Shown piece by piece: positions 41,548 through 41,641 of a stretch of DNA of 41,641 nucleotides (its first letter is position 1; every line of letters begins with the position of its first letter). Position numbers and translations under genes: made by a program. Origin of the DNA: an uncultured Mycoplasmatota bacterium (GTDB lineage: Bacteria > Bacillota_I > Bacilli_A > RF39 > UBA660); NCBI GenBank assembly GCA_900543825.1, contig UQSR01000011.1, forward strand, positions 1-41,641, in the 5' to 3' direction. The notes beneath the pieces are model-generated. The model was not told the origin of the DNA. It ran no database searches and was given only the letters and a program-made list of their open reading frames with translations.

Positions 41548-41631
41548 TGGTGCGGGTGAAGGGACTTGAACCCCCACGGATGAACCACTAGATCCTAAGT
41601 CTAGCGCGTCTGCCAATTTCGCCACACCCGC
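41548..41631 (-). tRNA. tRNA-Leu (anticodon TAG)
   Basis: Minus strand acceptor GCGGGTG pairs with CACCCGC, discriminator A and encoded CCA. The anticodon stem CTAGA/TCTAG encloses CTTAGGA, giving anticodon TAG. A long variable arm and GGTTCAAGTCC T-arm are as expected for Leu. The promoter lies beyond the window. Confidence 0.96.
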
Positions 41632-41641
41632 ATAAATAATT

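Overview
The window comes from a very AT-rich, low-GC member of the Bacillota. Ribosome binding sites are purine-rich (AGGAGG or AGGTGAT), promoters are SigA-like (TTGACA-17-TATAAT), and there is a T-box leader, a CIRCE-like heat-shock operator and a Bacillus-type operon (ireB-ruvX-DUF1292-mltG). TGA is used as a stop (rnc and ireB end in TGA inside ATGA overlaps), so this is the standard bacterial code despite the Mollicutes-like composition. Spore genes (spoVS, spoVAC-spoVAD-spoVAE, a spoVB-like flippase, a SigE/SigK-type sigma factor, a YlbD coat-type protein) point to a spore-forming lineage. An uncultured gut Bacillota is a reasonable inference; the exact order cannot be told from this stretch.

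Layout. 1-5.3 kb is an accessory surface region: a 5'-truncated secreted protein with a dockerin-like and a cohesin-like segment plus a membrane anchor, then, on the opposite strand, a dockerin protein and a membrane-anchored cohesin-like/cadherin-like protein in one operon, followed by a small unknown gene. 5.4-20.5 kb is mostly housekeeping: a RodA/FtsW-type glycan polymerase, ylbD-ylbE, htpG, spoVS, rpoZ, a sporulation-type sigma factor, ileS behind a T-box, a transglutaminase-like protein, rluB, tRNA-Cys, a C39-like peptidase, a glycosyltransferase preceded by a 23-codon leader ORF, tsaC and hsp20. htpG and hsp20 share an identical 27-bp inverted-repeat operator with the -35 box embedded in it.

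20.6-31.4 kb: a VanY-type carboxypeptidase, tdk, a Xer recombinase, efp, rpmG, two wall hydrolases flanking a decayed dinD remnant bracketed by 12-bp direct repeats, helD with a terminator-like hairpin in its leader, the spoVA operon and a divergent spoVB-like gene. 31.5-41.6 kb: mltG-DUF1292-ruvX-ireB, a possible two-helix membrane miniprotein, uvrB behind a macrodomain protein and a DUF2974 hydrolase, trmB-rnc-MBL-cinA(C)-CmpB-like, a Gly/Met/Tyr-rich small protein with a possible sporulation promoter, a P-loop kinase-like protein and tRNA-Leu.

Gene density is high and most genes lie on the minus strand. Several intrinsic terminators are folded so that the stop codon of the gene lies inside the hairpin. 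No CRISPR array, complete transposon, prophage or rRNA gene was seen. The most unusual parts are the cohesin/dockerin cluster, the duplicated heat-shock operator, the helD leader hairpin and a hypothetical protein ending in a sliding-clamp-binding-like peptide.
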